Source: JAHRAW01 sp965249835 (GTDB taxonomy: Bacteria > Pseudomonadota > Gammaproteobacteria > Arenicellales > Poriferihabitantaceae). Taken from it: a stretch of DNA of 64,000 nucleotides. The stretch covers positions 868,001 through 932,000 of the forward strand of contig CBDFMY010000003.1 in assembly GCA_965249835.1 (NCBI GenBank), read 5' to 3'. The notes beneath the pieces are model-generated. The model was not told the origin of the DNA, ran no database searches, and saw nothing but the letters and a program-made list of their open reading frames with translations. Below, piece by piece: positions 25,036 to 33,898 of the stretch. Numbering within the stretch: the first letter of the stretch is position 1; every line of letters begins with the position of its first letter. Both the position numbers and the translations under genes were made by a program.

Positions 25036-25815
25036 ATGACCGACTGGATTGAAACCCTGTATCGCGAGTTGGATGAATGGAATTACGATGGCGTGGCGGC
25101 GACTTTCTGGTGGCGTGACGACGACGCGCAGGCGGCCTCCGCCGAATTCGATTGGATGCTGGACCTCGCGCAAAGATACGACGCGCCGTTCGGGCTTGCG
25201 GTGATTCCCCGCGGGCTGGATGAAACATTGGCGAGTCGGATTCAATCGTTGGCGATGGTGACGGTGTTGCAGCACGGCTTTTCTCACGACAATTATGCGC
25301 CCGCCGATGAAAAGAAAATGGAGTTGGGCGAGCATCGACCAGCCGCCGCCGTTCATCAGGAGTTGGCTAACGGTTTTAATATTTTGCACGATGCGTTCGG
25401 CGCACAATTTCTGCCGGTGCTGGTGCCGCCGTGGAATCGCATCGCCACGTCGTTGCTACCCGGTCTGACAAGCCTGGCGCAAACCGGGTTTGCCGGGCTT
25501 TCCACTTTCGGTGCCCGTGCCGGGTTTGAGGCGACGGGTTTACGCACGGTGAACACCCATGTGGATATCATCGACTGGAGAAAAAATAAAAATTTTATCG
25601 GCGCACACCGCGCCGTTGAAGTCATGGTTGCTCATCTCAAAGGCCGGCGTCTCGGCCGCTTTGACTGCTACGAACCCACCGGTCTTTTGACGCATCATCT
25701 GGTGCATGATGATTGTTGCCGGAAATTTCTTGCGCAATTTTTTGCCTCGCTGGATGAACATCCGGCGGCCAAGTGGTTGTGCGCTGAAGATGTATTTGGT
25801 TTGGCGCGGCGTTGA
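25036..25815 (+). CDS. Polysaccharide deacetylase-like protein
   Basis: 259 residues with a NodB-like layout: 'FWWRDDDAQAASAEFDWMLD' (the Asp-Asp pair near the N-terminus), 'VLQHGFSHDNY' (the HxxxH-like metal site) and 'PVLVPPWNRIA'. Family members remove acetyl groups from polysaccharides using a divalent metal. There is no signal peptide, so it would act in the cytoplasm, perhaps on a lipid- or nucleotide-linked precursor made by the preceding glycosyltransferase, whose stop is 5 bp upstream. Start at ATG 25036; a TTG-started extension overlapping the previous gene is unlikely. Confidence 0.82.
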   Translation: MTDWIETLYRELDEWNYDGVAATFWWRDDDAQAASAEFDWMLDLAQRYDAPFGLAVIPRGLDETLASRIQSLAMVTVLQHGFSHDNYAPADEKKMELGEHRPAAAVHQELANGFNILHDAFGAQFLPVLVPPWNRIATSLLPGLTSLAQTGFAGLSTFGARAGFEATGLRTVNTHVDIIDWRKNKNFIGAHRAVEVMVAHLKGRRLGRFDCYEPTGLLTHHLVHDDCCRKFLAQFFASLDEHPAAKWLCAEDVFGLARR

Positions 25816-26439
25816 TTGCGCAAATGACAGTGGTGTGCGAAGGGCGATGGCGGCGGCTTACGCCGCCGAGTAACCTGTGGCTGATATGCAAAGGTTCGTT
25901 GCGCTTGCCTTTTCGTCGTCATGCGGTGTTGCGCATCGTTGCTCGGTCGCTCACATACTTAATGTATTGCTCACTCCCTCGCTCCTCGCGCGCCTTGCCT
26001 GACAACGAAAATACTGCGCGCAATTTTGCGCGTGCTCGCGCTTTGCGGGGGGGATGCCCCCCGCACCCCCCTTTTGGCGCGGGGGAAACTTCCTGTTTCC
26101 ACGCGCCAGTAGATTGGGAGAATAGAGTAAATGGCAAAACTTCTCTGTGGACGTGACAACGAAAGAGTCAGTATTCGTCATCCTCGCCGAAGGCGGGGAT
26201 TCAGACGTGGCGGAGTTGCAAATGACAAATGATAGGCAATGGTGAATGGAGAGGACAAAAGTAACCGAGAAAAAGTCCGGTTTCACTGGACTCATTAATT
26301 ACGAACAAACATTGCGCGCCGCATATTTTTCGTCAGGCAAGGCGCGCAAGGAGCGGTGGAGCGCGCCTACATTAAGTAGGTAAGCGACAACGCGACGTAG
26401 CGCAACAAAGCATGGCGGAAAATAGGCAAGCGCAATTCA
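25816..26439. repeat. Dispersed repeat B copies flanking Gly/Pro-like G-C runs, no gene
   Basis: A repeat B copy lies at about 25896-26035 (+) and another at about 26310-26430 (-), so they form a long inverted pair. Between them is a G- and C-run hairpin (GCGGGGGGGATGCCCCCCGC) and 'GCGCGGGGGAAACTTCCTGTTTCCACGCGCC', shared with 30080-30150 and, inverted, with 44890-44950. No gene is supported. Confidence 0.75.
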
Positions 26440-27585
26440 TCATTCCCGCAAACGCAACAAATCCTCCAATGCTGTGCCAATAATCTTTGCCGCGTGGTCG
26501 AGGCGATGATGTCGGTGAAAGGCGGCCAATGATGCCACCGACATTCGCGCCAGCGTGGTCGGGTCGGCAAGCAGTTTTTCGACCGCCGCGGCCATGGCGC
26601 GGCCATCGGGTTGCTCGACCAATAGTCCGGTGACGGTATGCGAGACGATGTCACCGATGCCGCCGCTGTGGCCGGCCACCACCGGTAAACCGCAGCCGAG
26701 GGCTTCCAGCACCGCCATGCCAAATGCTTCGTTTTGCGCCGGCCACACCAACAAATCACTGGCGCGCATCAACCGGCAGATGAAATCGGCGTCCAAACGA
26801 CCGAGCAAGTGAACCCGCCCCGGCCGGTTGAAGTTGAATAGATCCCTCACCGCCAACTCTGCCGGCCCGTCCCCGACCACCAGCAATTGCCAATCGCTTC
26901 GTTCGATGCGTGCGATGGTGTCGGCGAGGATGCGGTAGGATTCCAGTTTGCTGTCGTTGCGCATCATAGCAACGCACAGCAGCCAGTATTGATTCGGCTC
27001 CAGATTCCGTTGAGCGGCGATGTCATCGCGCAACCGTAATTTTGTCGTATTGGCCGATGCGGGAATATTCATAAACGGCTTGAGGGAAATAATGTTTTCG
27101 GGTCGGCGCACAAACGGTCGCAGTCCGGCGAGGTCGGTGGAGTTGAGATTGAAAATCAGATCGGCCCGCCGCACCGCTTCGAGGGCTTGCGCGTAACCAT
27201 CGCTCCACCGACCGAGTTGTTGTTTGTGAGCCACCGAGGCTTCGGCGATTATGTAGGGAATGTCGAGTGCCTCGCTTACCGCTGGTCCCACCCAGTCCGG
27301 TGCCTTGTGGTATGGATGGTAGGTGAACCAGCAACGCGGCTTTTGCGCGGCGGGTTGTTTGCGGTATCGGGCAATCAACTGCGCGGCGGCTTGCTGTCCT
27401 TGTGCCTTGATTTGCGCCTGCCGATGCGCGTCTCCTGCGCCTTCCCAGGCACGCATCTCGCTCGCCAGTTCCACTTCACAGCCCGCCAGTTGCAACGCGT
27501 TGATGAACAACTGCGCGATACGCCGGTCGCCGGACGGGCGGGCGTGGCCGGGAGATTTAAGCGGCGCGTAGAAAGCGATTTTCAA
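26440..27585 (-). CDS. GT4 family glycosyltransferase
   Basis: 381 residues, GT-B fold. The N-terminus 'MKIAFYAPLKSPGHARPSGD' is the acceptor-side Rossmann start. The C-terminal half contains 'QLLVVGDGP', 'VHLLGRLD', and the donor-binding 'ASDLLVWPAQNEAFGMAVLEALGCGLPVV' block with the E-x7-E pair. It adds a sugar to a surface glycan; substrate cannot be told. It is transcribed away from panB with 76 bp between the starts, and a repeat B copy follows its stop. Confidence 0.87.
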   Translation of the reverse strand: MKIAFYAPLKSPGHARPSGDRRIAQLFINALQLAGCEVELASEMRAWEGAGDAHRQAQIKAQGQQAAAQLIARYRKQPAAQKPRCWFTYHPYHKAPDWVGPAVSEALDIPYIIAEASVAHKQQLGRWSDGYAQALEAVRRADLIFNLNSTDLAGLRPFVRRPENIISLKPFMNIPASANTTKLRLRDDIAAQRNLEPNQYWLLCVAMMRNDSKLESYRILADTIARIERSDWQLLVVGDGPAELAVRDLFNFNRPGRVHLLGRLDADFICRLMRASDLLVWPAQNEAFGMAVLEALGCGLPVVAGHSGGIGDIVSHTVTGLLVEQPDGRAMAAAVEKLLADPTTLARMSVASLAAFHRHHRLDHAAKIIGTALEDLLRLRE

Positions 27586-27661
27586 GGAATGATTCCGGTT
27601 CTGATTCTGGGTAATGCTGGCATAATACTACGCATCGCCACCGCAACCATCGCCCGCCGCC

Positions 27662-28486
27662 ATGTCCACCCAAGCAACGCCGAACCATCCGAAAAAAATC
27701 ACCATCAGCACCCTGTGCGAGATGAAAGCCAACGGCCAGAAGTTCACCGCGCTGACCGCCTACGATTATTGCGGTGCATTTGCCGCCAGCGGTGCCGGGG
27801 TCGAAGTGCTGCTGGTGGGCGATTCTCTCGGCATGGTGATTCAAGGACACGACAGCAGTTTGCCGGTTACCATCGAGGATACCGCCTATCATGTTGGTTG
27901 CGTGCGGCGCGGCAATCAGGGCTCGTTGCTAATGGTGGACTTGCCCTTCATGAGTTACTACTCGGAATCCAAAAGTTTGGAAAACGCCGCGGTGCTGATG
28001 CGCGAGGGGGCGCAGATGGTAAAACTCGAAGGCGGCGCATGGCTCGGTGAGACCGCCCGATTATTAAGCGAGCGGGGAATTCCGGTATGCGCTCACATGG
28101 GATTGACGCCGCAGTCCATCAACCATCTCGGCGGCTACCGCGTGCAGGGTCGCGACCCGGCACAGGGGCAACTCATCATTGACGAGGCGAAGGTGTTGCA
28201 GGAGGCCGGTGCCAGTTTAATTCTCATTGAATGTGTGCCGGCGACGCTGGGGCAACAGTTGGCAACCGAACTCGATGTGCCGGTGATTGGCATCGGCGCC
28301 GGGGCGGGCACCGACGGGCAGATTCTGGTGTGGCACGACCTGCTCGGGCTGTATCCGGGCAAGACCGCCAAGTTTGTGAAAAATTATTTGAAGGGGAATC
28401 CCAATGGTGTGCAGGGCGCGCTGGCGGATTATGTGGAAGAAGTCAAAACCGGCAAGTTTCCGGCGGCGGAACATTGTTATTCGTAG
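27662..28486 (+). CDS. panB: 3-methyl-2-oxobutanoate hydroxymethyltransferase
   Basis: 274 residues, close to the usual 264. It transfers a one-carbon unit from 5,10-methylene-tetrahydrofolate to 2-oxoisovalerate, giving ketopantoate, the first step to pantothenate and CoA. Recognised by 'LTAYDYCGAFAASGAGVEVLLVGDSLGMV' (Mg-binding Asp), 'HMGLTPQSINHLGGY', 'LIECVP' and 'VIGIGAGAGTDGQILVWHDLLGL'. panC and panD are not in the window, so it stands alone among glycan genes. ATG 27662 lacks a strong ribosome site. Confidence 0.96.
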   Translation: MSTQATPNHPKKITISTLCEMKANGQKFTALTAYDYCGAFAASGAGVEVLLVGDSLGMVIQGHDSSLPVTIEDTAYHVGCVRRGNQGSLLMVDLPFMSYYSESKSLENAAVLMREGAQMVKLEGGAWLGETARLLSERGIPVCAHMGLTPQSINHLGGYRVQGRDPAQGQLIIDEAKVLQEAGASLILIECVPATLGQQLATELDVPVIGIGAGAGTDGQILVWHDLLGLYPGKTAKFVKNYLKGNPNGVQGALADYVEEVKTGKFPAAEHCYS

Positions 28487-28517
28487 GAGGAATTTGGTGC
28501 CGCAACGATAACCAGAT

Positions 28518-29762
28518 TTATTCTTCGCCCACGATCATGCGGTGAAGTCGTTCGAAGTTGTTGGTCATATCGAAACGATCGTAGACCACTGCGCGTCCTG
28601 CGCTTCCCAGTTGTTGTCGTAGTTCGGGGTCGGTAATCAGGCGTTTGATTGCATCGGCCAGAGCGTGTTGATCGTTCGGTTCCACCAGCAATCCGTTGAC
28701 ACCGTGTTCGATCAGTTCCGGGACTCCGGACAAGTGAGTGGACACCACCGCCAGTCCCTGGCTTTGCGCTTCCACCAGCACATTGGGCAGACCGTCTCGA
28801 TCGCCGTCTCCGGCGATGCGGCAGTTGAGCGCGAAAAATTCCGAACTTCGATAGTGGTTGATTACCGTTTGCTGGGATTGCGCGCCGAGCCAGTGGATTT
28901 TATCGGCGATGCCGAGGGTTTCCGCTTGTTGTTTGCAAGCCCCGAGCAACGGGCCGGTGCCGATGTGGGTCATTTCCCAGTGCAGTGCTTGCGGCAATGC
29001 GGCCAGCACCTCAAGCAATCCGTGGTAGCCTTTTTTGACGACCGCACGACCGACGCTGAGAATGCGCACCGGCCGGGTCGGGTCGCTGCCGTCTCGGTTG
29101 GAAGGGCCGGGCGGGTCGCCAGAGAAGCGGGACAACGCCAGCCCGTGGTAATTCAAGACCACCTTGTCGGGCTCATCGGCCAACTCCCGAAGGTGCGCGA
29201 GGTTGGCGCGGGTGCAGGTGGTCAGCCGACGGCAGTCGCTGAGTTTTTCTTTTTTTTCCCACTCCGGCAAAGTCCAGATGTCTTTTGCGTGTGCCGAACA
29301 CATCCACGGAAGTTGTCGCAAAATACCAGCGTAGCGAGTCACCGAAGCCGGGGTGTGCAGGAAGTGGGCATACAATAAATCAATCTCGGCGGGCAATTCC
29401 GCCGCCAGCACCAACGCCTGACCGAAACGACGAATGCGGTTTGCGCTTCGGTCTCGTTTGAAATCCTGCCACCAAATTTTTCGCGCGTGGCGATAGCATT
29501 GTCGCCGGCGAAACTTAACCCACGCGCGCAACACGCGCACAGGTTCGCGGTGCAAATATTCCGGCAGATACACCACCGGCGCGCGAATTGCCTGATGCAC
29601 CGGATGAGTTTTGCCGTCGGTGGGGTGACGCAGGGAAAACAAGGTGAGGGCCACGCCGGCCTGCTCCAGCGCGTGAATCTCCTCGGCGATGAAAGTCTCC
29701 GACAGTCGCGGATAGCCTTTGAGGATGACGGCAACGGATTTTTGCGCGGCGCGGATTTGCAT
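28518..29762 (-). CDS. GT4 family glycosyltransferase (WcaL/colanic-acid type)
   Basis: 414 residues from ATG 29762 (a longer frame to 29840 exists but begins in low-complexity sequence). 'KGYPRLSETFIAEEIHALEQ' is the hallmark N-terminus of the WcaL/AmsK-like GT4 group, followed by 'YAHFLHTPASVTRYAG'. The donor domain contains 'ILSVGRAVVKKGYHGLLEVL', 'THIGTGPLL' and 'DGLPNVLVEAQSQGLAVVST'. It likely builds an exopolysaccharide or capsule repeat unit. It converges on panB with 31 bp between the genes. Confidence 0.88.
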   Translation of the reverse strand: MQIRAAQKSVAVILKGYPRLSETFIAEEIHALEQAGVALTLFSLRHPTDGKTHPVHQAIRAPVVYLPEYLHREPVRVLRAWVKFRRRQCYRHARKIWWQDFKRDRSANRIRRFGQALVLAAELPAEIDLLYAHFLHTPASVTRYAGILRQLPWMCSAHAKDIWTLPEWEKKEKLSDCRRLTTCTRANLAHLRELADEPDKVVLNYHGLALSRFSGDPPGPSNRDGSDPTRPVRILSVGRAVVKKGYHGLLEVLAALPQALHWEMTHIGTGPLLGACKQQAETLGIADKIHWLGAQSQQTVINHYRSSEFFALNCRIAGDGDRDGLPNVLVEAQSQGLAVVSTHLSGVPELIEHGVNGLLVEPNDQHALADAIKRLITDPELRQQLGSAGRAVVYDRFDMTNNFERLHRMIVGEE

Positions 29763-30352
29763 GGTATCGGTGTGGGGCTCGCCCGGCGCAGTATAATGCG
29801 GATGGGGTGCGGCATGGGATGGATTGTTTGATGTCACCACATACTGGACAAATCGGGCAAATGACAGTGGTGTGCGAAGGGCATCGGCGGCGGCGTACGC
29901 CGCCGAGTGACCTGTGGCTGATATGCAAAGGTTCGTTGCGCTTGCCTTTTCGTCGCCATGCTGTGTTGCGCATCGTCACTCGGTCGCTCACATACTGAAT
30001 GTATTGCTCACTCCCTCGCTCCTCGTGCGCCTTGCCTGACAACGAAAATACTGCGCGCAATTTTGCGCGTGCTCGCGCTTTGCGGGGGGATGCCCCCCGC
30101 ACCCCCCGCATCGCAGGGGGAAACTTCCTGTTTCCACGCGCCAGTAGATTGGGAGAATAGAGTAAATAGCAAAACTTCTATGAGCGTGACAACGAAAGAA
30201 TCAGTATTCGTCATCCTCGCCGGCAGCGGGACCCAGACGCGGCGGAGTTGCGACAATACTAAAGGGTTCGTAGCCGCTATCATTCATGTCGGCTTCCTTT
30301 TTTTGTCATGCCACGAATCCAGAATGTTTCTGGCATTATGCATGGATAACAA
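29763..30352. repeat. Dispersed repeat B and related hairpins, no gene
   Basis: Repeat B lies at about 29931-30065, followed by a G/C-run hairpin (GCGGGGGGATGCCCCCCGC) and an 'AAACTTCCTGTTTCCACGCG' block, almost the same order as at 25896-26160. Near 30285-30350 is a segment ('TGTCATGCCACGAATCCAGA') repeated in inverted form at about 62840-62900. Confidence 0.75.
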
Positions 30353-31126
30353 ATGAAACTCAGACTTAAAATCAAAAGGGCCTATTACCGAACGAAAGGA
30401 TATTTCCCTGCGACCATCGGTGACCGGCGGTATCGGTTGGCGGTGGGGAACGCGCGGTTTTGGGACACGGTGGAGCGCGATGAATGGGAGCCCGATACTT
30501 TCACCGTGCTCGACCGTTGCCTGCGCCCTGACTCTGTGTATCTTGACATCGGCGCGTGGATTGGCCCGACCGTGCTGTTTGCGGCCCAGCGTTGCCAAAC
30601 GGTGTATTGCCTCGAGCCGGACCCGGTTGCCTACGAGCGGCTGCTGGGGAATTTGCGCATGAACGGTGTTGATAATGTGTTGCCGTTTCACGGCGCGCTG
30701 GGTGCCGGCAATGGGCGCATACAAATCGTCAACGAAGAAAATTTCGGCAACAGCGAAACGCGAGTGCAAGCGGGCCCGGGCGGCGGCGTTACGGTGTTGG
30801 CGATGGACATTTTCTCGCTCATCGATCTCTGGGGAATCGAGAAAATTGATCTGTTGAAAATGGACATTGAAGGCGCGGAATTCGATCTCATGCCGTCGCT
30901 CATCGCGCTCTTGCCGAGAATCAAACCCACCATTCATCTATCGTTGCACGCACCGTTGCTACCGCCACACCGTCGCCGCGAAAAACTCGCCGCCATCGTT
31001 CAACTGGCTGGCCACTACGCCTTTTGTTACGACAAACGCCTCAACCCAATTTCGCCGAAGGAAATTCTGGAAGAGCGGTTCACCGACAAGTTCAACACGG
31101 TGGTGCTGACGGACGAGGCGTTATAA
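30353..31126 (+). CDS. FkbM family SAM-dependent methyltransferase
   Basis: 257 residues with a Rossmann methyltransferase core. 'DSVYLDIGAWIGPTVLFAAQ' is the SAM-binding motif I, 'TVYCLEPDP' the acidic end of strand 2, and 'KIDLLKMDIEGAEFDLMPSL' the FkbM signature. FkbM enzymes O-methylate sugars or polyketides. The glycan context (sulfotransferase and glycosyltransferases within 10 kb) suggests sugar methylation. Repeats flank it on both sides, which hints that it was mobilised as a unit. Confidence 0.88.
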   Translation: MKLRLKIKRAYYRTKGYFPATIGDRRYRLAVGNARFWDTVERDEWEPDTFTVLDRCLRPDSVYLDIGAWIGPTVLFAAQRCQTVYCLEPDPVAYERLLGNLRMNGVDNVLPFHGALGAGNGRIQIVNEENFGNSETRVQAGPGGGVTVLAMDIFSLIDLWGIEKIDLLKMDIEGAEFDLMPSLIALLPRIKPTIHLSLHAPLLPPHRRREKLAAIVQLAGHYAFCYDKRLNPISPKEILEERFTDKFNTVVLTDEAL

Positions 31127-31672
31127 CAAACCGCGTCTCGATGCAGGCGGGGATCTAGTTGAATAAAGAGTCCGACGCAGTCGGACACAAAGCCGACGGC
31201 TTCGCCGCCGAAATAAGGAGTTCGGCTACGCCGAACGGTTTAATAACTGGATTGCCCGGCCAATAATAATATGGGCCGGGCAATGACAAATGATAGGTAA
31301 TGGTGAATCGAGAGGACAAAGGCGAGTTGAGATGCCAAAGTAACCGAACCGGCGGCTAACGCCGCCACTCTGGATTCCCGCCTGCCGGCGAGAATGACGA
31401 ACTGAAATGGTAATGGTAAACCGGGCAGGATTGATTTTTTTGGGATGCCAAAAGTAAACGAGAAAAAGGAGTCACGCGTAGCGTGACAATTATTTACCAT
31501 TGTCTTCTCAAAAGGACTCATTGCCTTCCGGTTCACCATTGTCTCCCCAACCCGTCATTGCCCGGCTTGTTCCGGGCAATCCAGAGCGGCGGAGCCGCCG
31601 GTTTGTGTCTGGCATTATTCACCCCCATTGCAAGGGGGATTGCTCGCGGTTTCACGCATTTTCGCGCCTTGG
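31127..31672. repeat. Palindromic repeat region, no gene
   Basis: It contains 'GCCGACGGCTTCGCCGCCG' hairpins and a '154-bp family' fragment near 31290-31340. There are also 'GCCCGGCCAATAATAATATGGGCCGGGC' (also present near 16415-16440) and 'TTGCCCGGCTTGTTCCGGGCAA' palindromes. Nothing gene-like. Confidence 0.6.
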
Positions 31673-32854
31673 TTATTTATACGGGTCAGCCGCATCGCGC
31701 AACCCATCGCCGAAAAAGTTAAAGGCGAGGATGACGATGATTACCGGCACCACCGGCAGAATCAGCCACGGGTAAAGTGCCACCACGTTCATGTTCTGGG
31801 CTTCGTTGAGCAACACGCCCCAACTGGTGATGGGCGGACGCAAGCCCAGCCCGAGGAAGGACAACGCGGTTTCGCCGAGGATCATGCCGGGGATGGAGAG
31901 CGTGGCCGAAGCGATGATGTGGCTGGCGAAACCAGGCAGCAGATGGCGGTAGATGATGCGTTTTGGTTTGGCACCCATCAAGCGCGCGGCGGTGCAGTAG
32001 TCTTCTTCGCGCAGTGCCAGCAGTTTTGAGCGCACCGCACGGGCGAGCCCGGTCCAGTCCAATAGCGCGAGGATTAAGGTGATGCCGAAGAATATCAGAA
32101 TCGGACTCCATCGCACCGGCAGTATCGCGGACAAAGCCATCCACAACGGCAGTTCGGGGAAGGAGCGCAGGATTTCGATCAAGCGTTGCACGATGGAATC
32201 CACCCACCCGCCGTAGTATCCGGCCAGCCCGCCGAGCAGCAGTCCGAGGAACAAACTGGCGCTGATGCCCACCAACCCGATGAGCAACGAAATCCGCGCG
32301 CCGTGCATCACCCGCGAGAACATATCGCGGCCGAGGCGGTCGGTGCCGAGCAGAAACACGGTGCCGCCGGCGGCCGGGCAGACAAAATGAAAATCCATGT
32401 CCAGTTGTCCCCAGAATTGGTATGGGTCGCCGCTACAAAAGAATCGTAGTTTTTGTATTTTGTTTGGGTTAGGCGTGTATTCACGCTTGAGATTATCCAT
32501 GTTAAGGCGGTAATCGTAGCCATACACGAACGGCCCGACCCATCGCCCGCGGTCGAACAGGTGCACGCCCTGGGGCGGGGCGTAGATGTGATTGGTGTCG
32601 CGGGAATGCAGGTTGTAGGGGGAGATAAACTCCGATATCAAAGTCGAAGCGTATAACGCAATCAAGATGAAGCCGCACACCACCGCGACTTTGTGACGCT
32701 TGAGTTTCCACCACATCAGTTGTCGCCTTGATGCGAAAAAATACTTCTCCTGCTCCGGAGTCAGTTTTTCCACCGACCACGGATCAAAGTCCGCGGCGGA
32801 GACATAATGCTCGTCACGATGGTCACCGTGTAGCTGATGCGTAGTATCACTCAT
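31673..32854 (-). CDS. Oligopeptide ABC transporter permease, YejE-like
   Basis: 393 residues. The start is ATG 32854, overlapping the stop of the upstream permease by 4 bp; the open frame extends further upstream but only as the shadow of that gene. An N-terminal cytoplasmic segment leads to a first membrane helix ('VAVVCGFILIALYASTLISE') and a roughly 90-residue periplasmic part. The conserved BPD_transp_1 core follows: 'LLGTDRLGRDMFSRVMHGAR' and the EAA loop 'REEDYCTAARLMGAKPKRII', ending 'FNFFGDGLRDAADPYK'. It is one of two inner-membrane permeases importing peptides with the binding protein at 35128 and the ATPase at 37080. Confidence 0.92.
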   Translation of the reverse strand: MSDTTHQLHGDHRDEHYVSAADFDPWSVEKLTPEQEKYFFASRRQLMWWKLKRHKVAVVCGFILIALYASTLISEFISPYNLHSRDTNHIYAPPQGVHLFDRGRWVGPFVYGYDYRLNMDNLKREYTPNPNKIQKLRFFCSGDPYQFWGQLDMDFHFVCPAAGGTVFLLGTDRLGRDMFSRVMHGARISLLIGLVGISASLFLGLLLGGLAGYYGGWVDSIVQRLIEILRSFPELPLWMALSAILPVRWSPILIFFGITLILALLDWTGLARAVRSKLLALREEDYCTAARLMGAKPKRIIYRHLLPGFASHIIASATLSIPGMILGETALSFLGLGLRPPITSWGVLLNEAQNMNVVALYPWLILPVVPVIIVILAFNFFGDGLRDAADPYK

Positions 32855-33849
32855 CGCATAATCTCCCCTTGCAGGCGGATGCGCGGGTCGAGCCACGCCA
32901 GCAACAGATCCGAAATCAGCATGCCCACCACGGTGAGCATGGAAAGGAACACCAAAAAGGTGCCGGCCAGATACATGTCCTGACTTTGCAATGCGGAGAG
33001 CAACATGGGCCCAGTGGTCGGTAGCGACAATACGATGGCGACGATTTCCGCGCCGGAAATTACGCTCGGTAGCAAACTGCCGATGTCGGCGATAAAGAAA
33101 TTCAGCGCAACGCGTAGCGGGTATTTGGTCAGCAGTTTGAACGGCGGCAAGCCTTTGGCTTTGCCGGTAAGGACATATTGTTTTTCCAGTTCGTCGAGCA
33201 GGTTGGCGCGCAGTCGACGAATCATTCCGGCGGTGCCGGAGGTGCCGATGACGATGACTGGAATCCATAAGTGTTCGAGCACCGACATTAATTTGCCCCA
33301 ACTCCACGCTTGATCCAAATATTGCGGGTCCATCAATCCGCCGATGGAAGTGCCGAACCAGATGTTGGCAAGATATAGCATCACCAGCGCGAGCAAAAAA
33401 TTCGGCGTTGCCAAGCCAATGAAGCCGAGCAGGGTGAGGCCATAATCGCCCCAACTATATTGGTGGGTGGCGGAATAGATGCCAATAGGAAAAGCGATTG
33501 CCCAAGTGAACAGGATGGTGACCAGGGAGATCAGGATGGTCAGAAAAACTCGGTCGCCGACCACATCGCGCACCGGCAAGTCGTGCTCGAAAGAATAACC
33601 CCAGTCGCCGCGAAAAAAACCGCTGGTCCAGTTGTAGTATTGCACCAGAAACGGCTCATCGAGACCGTATTGACTGCGCAGAAAGTTGATCTTTTCCTGA
33701 TCGACGGATTCCCCCTGACTTTCCAGTTCGGCGATGTAGGTCTCCAGGTAATCCCCCGGCGGCAGTTGAATGATGACGAAGATGATGAAACTAATCACCA
33801 GCAAAGTCGGAATCATCACTGCGATGCGTTTGAAAATATATGAGAACAT
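32851..33849 (-). CDS. Oligopeptide ABC transporter permease, YejB-like
   Basis: 332 residues with six predicted membrane helices. It begins 'MFSYIFKRIAVMIPTLLVIS', typical of DppB/OppB/YejB N-termini. The EAA loop is 'RRLRANLLDELEKQYVLTGK' followed by 'AKGLPPFKLLTKYPLRVALN'. The C-terminus 'LLAWLDPRIRLQ' is the usual family ending. It is coupled to YejE by ATGA overlap. The gene upstream in the operon is an unrelated tail-anchored protein (33899), which lies between this permease and the binding protein. Confidence 0.93.
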   Translation of the reverse strand: MFSYIFKRIAVMIPTLLVISFIIFVIIQLPPGDYLETYIAELESQGESVDQEKINFLRSQYGLDEPFLVQYYNWTSGFFRGDWGYSFEHDLPVRDVVGDRVFLTILISLVTILFTWAIAFPIGIYSATHQYSWGDYGLTLLGFIGLATPNFLLALVMLYLANIWFGTSIGGLMDPQYLDQAWSWGKLMSVLEHLWIPVIVIGTSGTAGMIRRLRANLLDELEKQYVLTGKAKGLPPFKLLTKYPLRVALNFFIADIGSLLPSVISGAEIVAIVLSLPTTGPMLLSALQSQDMYLAGTFLVFLSMLTVVGMLISDLLLAWLDPRIRLQGEIMR

Positions 33850-33898
33850 GCGGGCGCGGATTTTTGTTGGTTGTCGGAGTTACGAAATTTTTTATTTT

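Noticed and set aside
31673..33454. A 593-residue fused permease
   Set aside because: The first 200 residues are an alternative frame of the YejB-like gene; the true permease starts at 32854 with an ATGA overlap.
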